From Phycisphaerae bacterium (GTDB lineage: Bacteria; Planctomycetota; Phycisphaerae; UBA1845), in contig JAJDDT010000044.1 in assembly GCA_029260165.1 (NCBI GenBank), positions 62,001-126,000 on the forward strand: 64,000 bases of DNA, read 5' to 3'. The notes under the pieces were generated by a model. It did no database searches. It had not been told where the DNA came from and worked only from the letters and a program-made list of their open reading frames with translations. The position numbers and the translations under genes are program-made. Below are positions 25,665 to 34,573 of this stretch, in pieces (within the stretch, counting starts at the first letter, position 1; the number at the start of each line of letters is the position of its first letter).

Positions 25665-28202
25665 ATGGCGGAGACGCCTGCATCCGGTGAAAGACTGGAG
25701 CCGCTGCATCTCGTGGAGGAGATGCAGGACTCGTATATGACGTACGCGATGAGCGTGATCACAGCTCGCGCGCTGCCCGACGTTCGCGACGGTTTGAAGC
25801 CTTCCCAGCGCCGCATTCTGGTGGCGATGAACGATTTGAATCTCGGGCCTCGATCCGCACATCGAAAATGTGCGAAGGTGGCTGGCGATACGTCGGGCAA
25901 TTATCACCCGCATGGCGAGCAGGTGATCTACCCCACGCTGGTTCGTATGGGACAGGCGTGGAACATGCGCTACACGTTGGTCGACGGACAGGGGAATTTC
26001 GGATCGGTCGATGGCGATCCGCCGGCGGCGATGCGATACACCGAGGCGCGTTTGCATGCCCATGCGACGGAAATGCTCACCGATCTCGAATACGAGACGG
26101 TTGATCGCGTGCCCAACTACGATGGCACGCGCACCGAGCCAACGGTGTTGCCGAGCAGGTTTCCGAATCTGATGGTGAACGGTTGTTCGGGGATCGCGGT
26201 GGGGATGGCCACCAACATGCCGCCGCACAATTTGACGGAGATTTGCGAGGGGATCGTCAGGATCATCGACAATCCCGACTGTACGGTCGAGGAGTTGTTG
26301 CAGGTGGTTCCCGCTCCGGATTTTCCGACGGGTGGTCTGCTTTGCGGTCGAAAAGGAGTGGTCGACGCCTACAGAACCGGACGTGGTTCGATCACGATTC
26401 GCGGAAAACTGCACGTTGAAACCGCCAGGAATGGCCGGCAGACGATTGTGATTACTGAGCTGCCGTATCAGGTATTGCGTTGCACGATCACCGAGCGAAT
26501 CGCCAACGCGGTCAAGGGCGGCACGATTCGCGACGTGGCTGCGGTGAACGATGCCTCGGATCGCAAAAACCCGGTGCGGATTGAAATCGATTTGAAACGC
26601 GACGCCAACGAGGACGTCGTGATCAATCAGCTATACCGATTTACGCCGCTGCAATCGAACTTTTCAATCAGCAACACCGCGTTGGTCAACGGTCAGCCGC
26701 AGATTCTGACGCTCAAACGGATGATGGAGCTGTACGTCGATCACCGAAAGGACGTCATCCGTCGGCGGACGCAGTTTTTGCTGCGTCGAGCGCAACAACG
26801 GGCACATGTTTTGGAAGCGCTGATCCTCGCCGTCGGTGATATCGACGCGATCATCGAACTGATCAAAACGTCGTCGTCGCCGGAAGAAGCCAAGAGTCGC
26901 CTGATGGCCCGCGAGCTGACCCTGATGGAATCGAGCACGCTCCGGAGCCTGTTGCCCGAAAGGTTTGTGACACGTTATTCAACATCCCCTCACCATCTGA
27001 CCGACAAGCAGGCGCAGGCGATTCTGACCATGCAGTTGCAGCGACTGACCGGTCTGGAGATCGAGAAACTGGCCCGTGATTACAGCAGGCTGGTCGAGGA
27101 AATCATCGACTTTGAAATGATCCTGGGCGACGAAAAACGCGTGCTCGACATCATTCGCGAGGACGTGTTCGAGATGCGCGACAAGCACGGCGACAAACGG
27201 CGCACCGAGATCGTCGACGCGATCGGCGAGTTCACCGTCGAGGAACTGATCCCCGACGAGCAGGTCGTCGTCACGTTGTCCCGCGAGGGTTACATCAAAC
27301 GCACCCTGATGGATACCTACCGAACGCAGGGGCGTGGCGGTCGCGGGATCCGCGGTGGGGAGACCAAGGAAGGCGATTTCATCGAGCACCTTTTCAGCGC
27401 CAACACGCACGATTATCTGCTGGTCTTCACCAATCGTGGACGGGTCTATTGGCTTCGGGTGTACGATTTGCCATCGCTCACGCGCACGTCGCGAGGCCGA
27501 TCGCTTGCGAATCTGGTGCAGATGCAGCCGAATGAGTCGCACCGCGCGGTACTACCGGTCCGCGAATTCGAGGAATCGTTCATCTTCTTCGCGACGGCCA
27601 ACGGCATCGTGAAAAAGACGCCGACGAACGCATTCAGCCGACCGCGAGCCAACGGAATCATCGCGCTGGGTCTCGACGACGAGGACGAACTGGTCAACGT
27701 CGCGGTCACCGACGGTGAGAGCGAAATCGTCATGGGGTCGCAAAACGGGATGGCCATCCGGTTCAACGAGGGCGACGTGCGTGCGATGGGCAGGACGGCT
27801 CGCGGCGTGCGCGGAATGTCCCTGGAAGCCGGCGACCAGATCGTTGAAATGGCCGCGATCAAGACCGGTGCGTCCATCCTGACCGTCTGCGAGAATGGTT
27901 ACGGCAAGCGGACCAGTGTCGAGGAATATCGGTTGACCAAACGCGGCGCCAAGGGCGTGATCAACATCAAGACAACCGATCGCAACGGAAAGGTCGTCGC
28001 GGTCAAGGCCGTCGAGGACGACGACGAATTGATGATGATCACCGATGATGGAATCATGTTGCGAACAGATTTGTCGAATGTCCGCGAAATCGGCAGGGCA
28101 ACGCAGGGCGTCAGACTGATTCGTCTGGACGAGGGTGGCAAGGTGGTCGCCGTCGCCCGGATCGTTCATGAGGGCGACGAAGAGAGCGAAGACGACGGTT
28201 AA
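25665..28202 (+). CDS. gyrA: DNA gyrase subunit A
   Basis: The breakage-reunion subunit of gyrase. 845 aa from ATG 25665, behind AGGAG with an 8-nt gap. The N-terminal domain includes SYMTYAMSVITARALPDVRDGLKP as consecutive blocks, and the catalytic Tyr is Tyr125 in AAMRYTEARL. A GyrA box, QGRGGRG, starts at Gln555 and marks the DNA-wrapping C-terminal beta-pinwheel, so gyrase rather than Topo IV ParC. The quinolone-resistance region near residues 84-90 reads DTSGNYHPHGE, i.e. with Asn where many Gram-negatives have Ser-Ala-Val. gyrB is not in the window. Confidence 0.94.
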   Translation: MAETPASGERLEPLHLVEEMQDSYMTYAMSVITARALPDVRDGLKPSQRRILVAMNDLNLGPRSAHRKCAKVAGDTSGNYHPHGEQVIYPTLVRMGQAWNMRYTLVDGQGNFGSVDGDPPAAMRYTEARLHAHATEMLTDLEYETVDRVPNYDGTRTEPTVLPSRFPNLMVNGCSGIAVGMATNMPPHNLTEICEGIVRIIDNPDCTVEELLQVVPAPDFPTGGLLCGRKGVVDAYRTGRGSITIRGKLHVETARNGRQTIVITELPYQVLRCTITERIANAVKGGTIRDVAAVNDASDRKNPVRIEIDLKRDANEDVVINQLYRFTPLQSNFSISNTALVNGQPQILTLKRMMELYVDHRKDVIRRRTQFLLRRAQQRAHVLEALILAVGDIDAIIELIKTSSSPEEAKSRLMARELTLMESSTLRSLLPERFVTRYSTSPHHLTDKQAQAILTMQLQRLTGLEIEKLARDYSRLVEEIIDFEMILGDEKRVLDIIREDVFEMRDKHGDKRRTEIVDAIGEFTVEELIPDEQVVVTLSREGYIKRTLMDTYRTQGRGGRGIRGGETKEGDFIEHLFSANTHDYLLVFTNRGRVYWLRVYDLPSLTRTSRGRSLANLVQMQPNESHRAVLPVREFEESFIFFATANGIVKKTPTNAFSRPRANGIIALGLDDEDELVNVAVTDGESEIVMGSQNGMAIRFNEGDVRAMGRTARGVRGMSLEAGDQIVEMAAIKTGASILTVCENGYGKRTSVEEYRLTKRGAKGVINIKTTDRNGKVVAVKAVEDDDELMMITDDGIMLRTDLSNVREIGRATQGVRLIRLDEGGKVVAVARIVHEGDEESEDDG

Positions 28203-28330
28203 GTCGAGTCAGGTCCGATAATTGGCGATATTTCCGTTGGCGGACGCCCGGTGCCGTGCGACAATGGCAACCGGTTGGCGGTCGGGCGTGTATCAGGAAT
28301 CGTTGGATTGGTCCGATTCGGGAGGAATTG

Positions 28331-29218
28331 ATGAGAAAACGAGCGATGACGTTGTTGGTGGTGTTGGTGGCGGCGACGGGTGCGTCGGCTCAATTTGTCG
28401 ACGACGGAGCCGGTCCGGGTCAGAACGCGGGTCGTCCTGGTTTTCGCTCTCCTGGTATTCTCGTGCAGAATGGAATCGTCGCATTCAATCAGGGTTCCGA
28501 CATCACCGAACCGGAAGAAAACGATCCGGACCTTCGCCTCGAAATCATCAACGAATTCTTTCGCAATATATTTGCCCAACTGAACATCCTGATCAATCTG
28601 TTGCCGAATCTGATCAACCCCGATCCGACGGCTCCGATTGGTGGTGGTGGCGGTGGGGGGATTGATCAGATCGTGATGACCGAGGTCGCGCACAACGGCA
28701 CCGTCGTATTCGTCGAATTGCTCAACCTGAGCGGTGTGGAGACAAGACTTAACGGATTCCGGTTCTCCGACGGTGATGCGGTCAGTCCGCCCTTACCGCA
28801 GATCGAGCTTGATCGCGACGATTCGATCGTGGTGCAGTTGGGCGGCGAGACGCAGAGTACGTTTGCTGACTTCATCGTTGGTTTCCGTGTGCAGTCGTTG
28901 GCAACCGGTGAGCTTGCCTTGTACAATTTTGACGGCGTGGAGGGCGGCACTTTTCCCATCGACGACGACAATTTCATCATCGACTACATTCAGTGGAACA
29001 ACGACCCAACCGATGATCGCGACCCGCCGTTGGAGGCGGTGGCAACGCAGGCGAATCTCTGGATCAGCGTGGACACGATTCCATCTTCGCTGACGTCCAG
29101 TTCGTTCCGATTGGCTGGGGATGCGGAGCGTCGCGACGGCACTCGTTCAGGTGATATCACAATTGTCCCGTTCGCCGAGAACACGCTCGGAACGCCCGAG
29201 AGTCAACTTTCGCGTTAG
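28331..29218 (+). CDS. Secreted protein with lamin-tail-like domain
   Basis: A 295-aa exported protein. Signal peptide: MRKRAMTLLVVLVAATGASA, with cleavage likely after the second ASA-type alanine. A Gln/Asn-rich acidic stretch and a run of glycines (IGGGGGGG) follow. From about residue 115, IVMTEVAHNGTVVFVELLN and LNGFRFSDGD fit the lamin-tail domain (LTD) of bacterial surface and nuclease proteins. No nuclease domain or PEP-CTERM tail is seen. The ATG is preceded by a perfect GGAGG. A family-2 element begins 10 bp after the stop. Confidence 0.75.
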   Translation: MRKRAMTLLVVLVAATGASAQFVDDGAGPGQNAGRPGFRSPGILVQNGIVAFNQGSDITEPEENDPDLRLEIINEFFRNIFAQLNILINLLPNLINPDPTAPIGGGGGGGIDQIVMTEVAHNGTVVFVELLNLSGVETRLNGFRFSDGDAVSPPLPQIELDRDDSIVVQLGGETQSTFADFIVGFRVQSLATGELALYNFDGVEGGTFPIDDDNFIIDYIQWNNDPTDDRDPPLEAVATQANLWISVDTIPSSLTSSSFRLAGDAERRDGTRSGDITIVPFAENTLGTPESQLSR

Positions 29219-29228
29219 AACAGGATTC

Positions 29229-29330
29229 TGAGCGTTCCCAATCCTAATGTAGCGTCACCCCTCGCGGGTGACGGGAAAACCAGAAGGTGTCGGGAGCCAA
29301 TCACGCTACGCCTGGCTTGAAACCGCTCTA
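29229..29330. repeat. Family-2 element, full copy (102 bp)
   Basis: Left end TGAGCGTTCCCAATCCTAAT, central hairpin GTCACCC-CTCGC-GGGTGAC followed by GGGAAAACC, and right end ...GAAACCGCTCTA. Read from the right, the end is TAGAGCGGTTTC, similar to the left end. The CTA at 29328-29330 is the minus-strand TAG stop codon of the kinase gene. Confidence 0.75.
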
Positions 29331-31724
29331 ACCGTCCTGTTTTTGCAGGCTTAGCGATTTTCGCAGGCAGGCGAGGGCTTCGTCGGACTCACCCTTGAGT
29401 TCAAACGCGCGCGCCTTCTGCTCCCAGGCAGCCGCTTCGGTGTGCAGGCTTTTGTGCTGTCGAGCGACCTCGATGCGCTTGTCAATTACCGCAAATGCCC
29501 CATCAACGTCACCGCGTTTCAATCGCAGTTCAGCCAACTGTTCGTACGCCGCCGATTGCCCGTTCCAGAAGTCCGTGGGCGTAAACGCCTCGATGGCTTG
29601 ACGCAAATGTTGATCCGCCTTCGCGGGCTTGCGCATGTGCACGAAACAGGTTCCGATGTGCGTGTGGCAGATACCAACCTGCACCGGGTCATTCATTTCG
29701 CACGACCACTGCAACGCCTTGAGGAAGAACTCCTGAGCATCGCGATATCGCCCGATCTTCATCGCAACGTGCCCGCGACCGTTGTACGACGAAATCAGGG
29801 ACGCCGTCGCACCGATCGAGAGCTTGATGTTGATCGCGTCCTCGAAAGCGCGGTCCGCGTCGGTGAACCGTTCCATCTTCGACAGGACAAACCCCAGATT
29901 GTTACAATTCTTGGCCAACTGCGGAAGGATGTTCAATCGCCGACCGAGTTCGCCTGCTTTCTGAAGCAGTTCCAGCGCCTTGGCATAGTCGCCCTTGTAG
30001 TAAAACATCACGCCAAAATTGGCAGACACTTCCATCTGTCGATAGGGATCATCCCGGGCGAGTTCTTCGAGGCGTGGATGTTCAGTGAGCGCTTCATCGT
30101 GCTTGCCGATCCGCGACAGACAGACACCAACCATGCTGAGCAGCTCGAACGAGTCGGAACTTGTCTCAAGGCCTTCGCGACAGAGCACGACGGCGTCGGC
30201 GTGGCGACCATTGGCGAAGGCGATTTTCGCGTCGGCGTAACACCGCCTGGCGCTCTCATCCATACCATCCGAATGTTGACCATCGGCCGACGGATGTGTC
30301 GTGTGTCCCAGCGCTTCACCCACGTCGTGAACGAGTTGCCCCTGCAACTCAATAATATCCGACAGCGGTCCGTGACAGGTCGCCAATGGTTTCCCGCCCG
30401 GGTGATCAATGTCGAATCGTGAGGCGGTGATCTTCACCCGCGTGCCAGCCACCTGATACGTCCCCTTGACCACGATCGCGGCTCCGGTGCGTCGGGCGGC
30501 GTCGATGATGGCGGCAAGGGTCACCTCGACCCCGGGATCGGTGTACATGCGTCCGATCAACCCCAACACCTCGAGACGGTCGACCACCTGTGTTCCCTCG
30601 GTGGCGATCAGGCCGTTTTGAATTTCGTCCGCGACGGCGTTGCCGATCCATTCATGCTTCCTGTCACCGGACAGGTTGGTGAACGGCAGGATGGCAAGAC
30701 CCTTCGGCGTGCCCACCCCCGCCATCGCCAGCTTGCTCGAGGTCGATGCAGATGAGCCAAGCCAGTCGGCCAGGTCGTCCGCCAGATCGTCCGCGTCGTC
30801 ATATCGATGCTTCGGGTCGGGTGCGAGGCATTTCTCCACGATCTGCCGCAACCAGCGGGGGATCGGCGGAAACGTCTCATCAGGCCAACTGATCGGAACG
30901 TCCGAACTTGCGGGCGTCAGGTAGTCGAGCGGACCGCTCCCCTGCTTCGGAGGGCTGCCCACAAGAAGGTGGAATAACGTTGCCCCGAGCGAATAAATGT
31001 CCGATCGTTCGTCGATGGGGTTGCCCGAAAGCTGCTCGGGGGCCATGTACTGCGGCGTGCCAGGTCCGAACGGACCGTCGCAAACACCCGCTTCGCGAAG
31101 GATCGTGACCAATCCAAGGTCGGATATCTTGACGTTGCCGTCAGCCCCGAGCATCAGGTTGCTCGGCTTGATGTCCCGGTGAAGCAATTGCTCGCGATGA
31201 ATCGCAGCCAAGCCGCGAGCTGCCTGTTGACCGAGCGTCGCCACCTGCATCCAGTGCAACGGACCGTTCTGCTGCACGAGGGCGAACAGATTCGCACCGT
31301 CAACGTACTCCATCACGAAATACCATTGGTCCCCCGCCCGGTCGCAGTCGTGCACACGCGCGACGTGGGGGTGCTTGATGCGAAAACCCGCCTTCGCCTC
31401 ATCCCGAAACTTTCGGCTTGCGTCATCAAACCTGATCTCCGGATGCATCGAGAGCAGCTTGATAACACACGGTTCGTCGAGAATGCAATGGCGCGCGAGA
31501 TACACCCGCGTCGGACCGTGGGTCTGCAACGTTGTGACCAGCCTGTACCGTTCAACCGGGATCGCTGCCTGGTCTTTCTCAGGTGGGATTTCCGGGATAC
31601 GCGCGTTGGCGGGGAACACGAATCCGCACTCGGCGCACTTCCAAAAGGACTGCGCGAGCTGGAATATTCCGTCGACGGCGCTTCCGCAATGAGGGCAGGT
31701 GGTTCGTGGATTCCCGGCGATCAA
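29328..31724 (-). CDS. Ser/Thr protein kinase with zinc ribbon, TolB-like and TPR regions
   Basis: A 798-aa Hanks-type kinase. An N-terminal CPHC...CAEC zinc ribbon occupies about residues 10-36. The kinase domain (about 58-325) has the VIK lysine, HRDIKPSNL near residue 182, DLG in place of DFG, and GTPQYMAPEQ. A TolB/FlgO-like region (about 340-465) begins ILPFTNLSGDRKHEWIG, a block seen in adenylate-cyclase-like and kinase fusions. At least six TPR-like helices fill 490-790. No TM helix is visible, so it is probably cytoplasmic. The TTG start at 31724 has GGAGCG upstream. It follows an XRE regulator gene by 15 bp in one likely operon. The stop codon lies in a family-2 repeat. Confidence 0.88.
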   Translation of the reverse strand: MIAGNPRTTCPHCGSAVDGIFQLAQSFWKCAECGFVFPANARIPEIPPEKDQAAIPVERYRLVTTLQTHGPTRVYLARHCILDEPCVIKLLSMHPEIRFDDASRKFRDEAKAGFRIKHPHVARVHDCDRAGDQWYFVMEYVDGANLFALVQQNGPLHWMQVATLGQQAARGLAAIHREQLLHRDIKPSNLMLGADGNVKISDLGLVTILREAGVCDGPFGPGTPQYMAPEQLSGNPIDERSDIYSLGATLFHLLVGSPPKQGSGPLDYLTPASSDVPISWPDETFPPIPRWLRQIVEKCLAPDPKHRYDDADDLADDLADWLGSSASTSSKLAMAGVGTPKGLAILPFTNLSGDRKHEWIGNAVADEIQNGLIATEGTQVVDRLEVLGLIGRMYTDPGVEVTLAAIIDAARRTGAAIVVKGTYQVAGTRVKITASRFDIDHPGGKPLATCHGPLSDIIELQGQLVHDVGEALGHTTHPSADGQHSDGMDESARRCYADAKIAFANGRHADAVVLCREGLETSSDSFELLSMVGVCLSRIGKHDEALTEHPRLEELARDDPYRQMEVSANFGVMFYYKGDYAKALELLQKAGELGRRLNILPQLAKNCNNLGFVLSKMERFTDADRAFEDAINIKLSIGATASLISSYNGRGHVAMKIGRYRDAQEFFLKALQWSCEMNDPVQVGICHTHIGTCFVHMRKPAKADQHLRQAIEAFTPTDFWNGQSAAYEQLAELRLKRGDVDGAFAVIDKRIEVARQHKSLHTEAAAWEQKARAFELKGESDEALACLRKSLSLQKQDG

Positions 31725-31739
31725 AACGGCGCTCCGGCG

Positions 31740-32612
31740 TTACAGCGGCATCTGTTTGGTCGATTCACGGCGACCCGGCTTGAGCGACTCCTTCAGCTCG
31801 AGCAACAGATTCCATCCCTGCGTTTTGGGCAGGTGATACCAAAACACCGAAGCCTCCAGCGGATTTTCAAACGTCCGTGTTTCCGCACGGCAATACAGCA
31901 GCGGCATCACGTCGCTCCACGAAACGTCTTCTGTCTCGACCCACAGAAGGGCATGCGCCCGTGCAAGCATTGGCAGCGTTCTTGAAACCGCGTAGCCAAT
32001 CACGCGGTCCGAGGGGTCTTGCAAATGGGGCTTGAGCGTGTTGGACCATCGAAGAGCGCGGACAAGCTCTTCAGGGAGCACATCGGTCGTGCCCTGGATG
32101 TTGGCCAGATGTGCATCATCGCCAGAAGCCACACGATCAGCCGGGAAAACATACCGGAGGCTTACATCCTTCCCGTCCACCAGCGACGCAAGGTGCTCCA
32201 CCAGCGAAAGGTCGTTTTCCTCCGGAAATTCACGATTCGAGATGCACCAGAGCTTGGCACGTCGAAGCCAGCCGGAACGGTCGATGTGGCTGAACAGTTG
32301 CGGCAGCGTCTGAATCGCAAGGCCCACAGGTTGAACATCGCGAATCCGACGGGGCAGCCCCCAGTCGTTGGCATCAGTCCCTGCGGTGCTCTCCTGGAGC
32401 ATCTTGTCGACCGTGATTCCCATCGCGTCGGCCAGTCGTTCCAGATCACGACGTGTTATCCGAGCTTTTCCCGTTTCAACCTCGCTCAGGAATTTCCCCG
32501 AGCGGGCGATGATTTTCGCAAGCTGAACCTGCGTAATTCCCGCACTCAGGCGGTTTCGGCGGATTACATTACCAATCTGCGCCTGTGAAAGATTTTGAAT
32601 TTTGTCCGTCAC
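31740..32612 (-). CDS. XRE-family transcriptional regulator
   Basis: A 290-aa protein with an N-terminal Cro/CI helix-turn-helix (about residues 13-68: IGNVIRRNRLSAGITQVQLAK, SGKFLSEVETGKARIT). The C-terminal 220 residues match no family I recognise. They contain WLRRAKLWCISNREFPEE and RYVFPADR, suggestive of a sensor domain. It precedes the Ser/Thr kinase by 15 bp on the same strand, so the pair may form a signalling unit. An inverted repeat 67-95 bp upstream is a candidate self-operator. Confidence 0.85.
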   Translation of the reverse strand: MTDKIQNLSQAQIGNVIRRNRLSAGITQVQLAKIIARSGKFLSEVETGKARITRRDLERLADAMGITVDKMLQESTAGTDANDWGLPRRIRDVQPVGLAIQTLPQLFSHIDRSGWLRRAKLWCISNREFPEENDLSLVEHLASLVDGKDVSLRYVFPADRVASGDDAHLANIQGTTDVLPEELVRALRWSNTLKPHLQDPSDRVIGYAVSRTLPMLARAHALLWVETEDVSWSDVMPLLYCRAETRTFENPLEASVFWYHLPKTQGWNLLLELKESLKPGRRESTKQMPL

Positions 32613-32678
32613 CTTGTCGCTACCCTTCCCACGTTGTTCGAATCATACGACCGCTTCATCTTATCCTATTTAGCAGCT

Positions 32679-32707
32679 TGGGTCACGCTATTATTCAGGT
32701 TGACCCA
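32679..32707. promoter_or_regulatory. Inverted repeat upstream of the XRE gene (candidate operator)
   Basis: TGGGTCA (32679-32685) and TGACCCA (32701-32707) form perfect 7-bp arms 15 bp apart, about 1.5-2 helical turns centre to centre. This fits a dimeric regulator site, plausibly bound by the XRE protein encoded just downstream on the minus strand. Confidence 0.45.
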
Positions 32708-32808
32708 GGTCTTTGTAACGACCCGTATTACCGAGTCTCCCCATAGCTCCTATGTCTCGTAAGTGCCGTATGCATCGCAAGTTATGTGATTTTTTACGGC
32801 TTTTTTTG

Positions 32809-32837
32809 TTGACCACCCGTTCAACGGTTGGTAGTCT
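32809..32837 (+). promoter_or_regulatory. Candidate sigma70 promoter facing right
   Basis: TTGACC (32809-32814), 17-bp spacer, TAGTCT (32832-32837). The spacer holds the small palindrome CCGTTCAACGG. It lies 340 bp before a 37-codon frame, so it may drive a long leader or a small RNA. Confidence 0.35.
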
Positions 32838-33179
32838 GCGCTCGTTTTTATCGGACAGAACCAACGAAGCCAGGCCCGAATTTCTTGCGGGCGGGCGCGT
32901 TTTCCGCACCGTTTGATGTTTACTCCGCGGCAGGTGGTTTGCCGTGGGGGTTGTGCGGATCGAGGTGCCGCGGGTCGGACGCTTGTGCGGGCTGCGTCCG
33001 GTGCCCCTGTTGGCATCAACGGCCAGCGATATGGGTGTACTTGAGCGAAAGTAACACTCGATTTTCTGAGGGTTGGCCGCGATTGGGTTCTGCGAAATAC
33101 GGGTCCGGGAATCAGTGAACTGTGCGCGCTGTTTTTCGGACGATGCTCTCCACGCACGCAGTTCTGGAAGGATGTTTCA

Positions 33180-33293
33180 ATGGAATCTTTGATTATAGCG
33201 CTGTCGGACATGGCGATGGATCTTTCGCGTTTCGTGTTTGACCCGGACCTGGGTGACTTTGTTCTGAAGTTCATCGATGAAATCATGATTTAA
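33180..33293 (+). CDS. Possible 37-aa small protein
   Basis: ATG 33180 opens a 37-codon frame (MESLIIALSDMAMDL start, ending DEIMI) with GGAAGGA about 7 nt upstream. The product is acidic and amphipathic, with hydrophobic residues spaced as in a helix. No family is recognised. It converges with, and overlaps by 11 bp, the minus-strand gene ending at 33283. Either or both may be real; the ribosome site is the main support here. Confidence 0.35.
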   Translation: MESLIIALSDMAMDLSRFVFDPDLGDFVLKFIDEIMI

Positions 33294-33762
33294 GGGGAAA
33301 AGCGATGCATATCGAAGAAATCGATACAATTTCAGATCTCTCTTTCGTTTCCTGATTGGCGTTCGAGTCAACCAGTTTGAAGCGTTGATGCGGCAGGCTC
33401 TGCTCCGATTGTGAGTATCGGGTGGGTTGCGCGGTTTGTGCCGACTCTGTGGGTACTAGGCCGTCGGCTTCCTGATCTGCTTTCGGGGCGTTGTCCTCGT
33501 CGGCATTGATGAGCATCTCGATGTAGCCGCAGAGTGCGAACAATCGGGCCAACTCGTGAACCATCTCGTTCACCTGGTTTCCGTCGTTTCGACAGGTCAG
33601 TTTGTCCAGTCTGCCTCTGACGAAACTTACCCTCGCGTGGCTGAGGTATACCCGCAATTCGAGACCGGTACCGCCCGAAGTGGCACCGTAATGACAGGCG
33701 TAGCCATGCTTCTTCGCCCAGTCGATCACCAGCCTGTCCACAAAAGATTGAAAAGTCACCAT
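33283..33762 (-). CDS. Hypothetical protein, 159 aa
   Basis: A 159-aa soluble protein with no recognised family. The first 95 residues read like a folded domain (FVDRLVIDWAKKHGYACHYGATSGGTGLELRVYL as consecutive pieces, then NQVNEMVHELARLFALCGYIEML). The rest is Gln/Ser/Glu-rich and probably disordered. The ATG at 33762 has only a weak GGxGG-like site upstream. A terminator-like hairpin on the same strand lies about 120 bp upstream (33880-33898). Isolated, with no operon partner. Confidence 0.55.
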   Translation of the reverse strand: MVTFQSFVDRLVIDWAKKHGYACHYGATSGGTGLELRVYLSHARVSFVRGRLDKLTCRNDGNQVNEMVHELARLFALCGYIEMLINADEDNAPKADQEADGLVPTESAQTAQPTRYSQSEQSLPHQRFKLVDSNANQETKERSEIVSISSICIAFPLKS

Positions 33763-34350
33763 CCTGAATTTACCCCCATTCGCCGGTCAGGCTTGTCGTT
33801 CGTTTCAAGCGGCGAAGCCACTCTGACACCCGCCCCATGTGCAGGATAATCGGCTTGGTTTCATTGTCGAATCGAGCCGAAAAACCCGCCCAGGCGGGGG
33901 TAAACGTGTCATGTAATGGTAAGCGGCTTACCTTGTTGTGGGCAGCGACGAGTCTCGACTGAGGTGCTGAATGATTTTAGCCTGAGGTGTTGGCTGGACC
34001 GGAAACCGGAGCGGAGCATTCGTTTACCGAGCGGTGCGCGGAGGCGAACGGTTGGGGCGTTTTGCAGATCGAAGAAAAAGTATTTTTACGCTAGCTGGTG
34101 TGGGTATTGACTTATTGGGACGTCGTTGTTTCAGCCCGCACAGGCCAGGGACGTCGCCGTTGGGGCGTGGGGTCGGAATTGACAGGCTTGTCGCGTGCTC
34201 CCGAGATGGGACGGGCAAGTATGGGAGATTTGAAATGGCTGTCTTGACGGTGAAGCTGGACAATGTGTTCCGGGGGTTGAATTCGAGTGCGGCGTAAAGT
34301 GTCACTGATCGGGAATCTGCGTTTTTCCGTCAGAATTCCGAGAAAAGGGG
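33763..34350. other. Non-coding region with palindromes
   Basis: No supported gene. It holds a perfect 15-bp palindrome GGTAAGCGGCTTACC at 33918-33932 (7-bp arms), the minus-strand terminator-like hairpin at 33880, CCGGAAACCGG near 33996, and a 20-codon frame at 34234 behind GGGAG that I do not call. Composition is less GC-rich than the flanking genes. Confidence 0.4.
33880..33898 (-). terminator. Terminator-like hairpin on the minus strand
   Basis: Read on the minus strand: CCCGCC, a 2-nt loop, GGCGGG, then five Ts. The 6-bp all-GC stem is short-looped. No clear minus-strand gene ends just before it. Confidence 0.4.
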
Positions 34351-34380
34351 TTGAAACCGGGTCCGGGGGTGTGGTACTAT
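34351..34380 (+). promoter_or_regulatory. Promoter of the PEP-CTERM gene or its leader RNA
   Basis: TTGAAA at 34351-34356, 18-bp spacer, TACTAT at 34375-34380. Transcription would start near 34387, 187 nt before the ATG at 34574, leaving a long leader. Confidence 0.5.
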
Positions 34381-34458
34381 TTGCGGAGACGAGAGGTGGG
34401 TGATTAAGGGTTGGGAGACCTTTGGTTGCTCAGCGTTGAGAATTTGAAGTGAATTGAG

Positions 34459-34502
34459 AGAGAGCGACGATCCTGTATTGGCAGGGCGTGCTCTCTTTTT
34501 TT
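34459..34502 (+). terminator. Intrinsic terminator inside the PEP-CTERM gene leader
   Basis: AGAGAGC-ACG pairs with CGT-GCTCTCT (one bulged G), with an inner CCTG/CAGG pair, followed by seven Ts at 34496-34502. It lies between the promoter at 34351 and the gene at 34574. It could end a small RNA of about 115 nt or act as an attenuator controlling the gene. Confidence 0.65.
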
Positions 34503-34573
34503 GTGAACGAATCAAGAACGGGTCTGCTCTAACTCAGGCCCATGTGAACGAGAAGGAAATGGAGGAGGCTGAT

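Larger units (their letters stand above)
32613..33179. other. Gene-poor region upstream of the XRE gene
   Basis: I see no convincing long gene. Besides the inverted repeat at 32679, there is GCCGTA (32765-32770) paired with TACGGC (32795-32800) and followed by seven Ts, a weak terminator-like structure. A rightward promoter-like pair follows immediately: TTGACC at 32809 and TAGTCT at 32832, with a 17-bp spacer. What that promoter would transcribe is unclear; the first open frame is the 37-codon one at 33180. Confidence 0.4.

Noticed and set aside
25665-28202. parC rather than gyrA
   Set aside because: A GyrA box (QGRGGRG) is present at the start of the C-terminal domain.
33305-33355. 16-codon frame behind AAGGGGAAA
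   Set aside because: Lies antisense inside the 33283-33762 gene; too short to support.
32613-34573. tRNA genes in the gene-poor region
   Set aside because: No GGTTCRA T-arm with a matching acceptor stem was found by eye here or in the other spacers.
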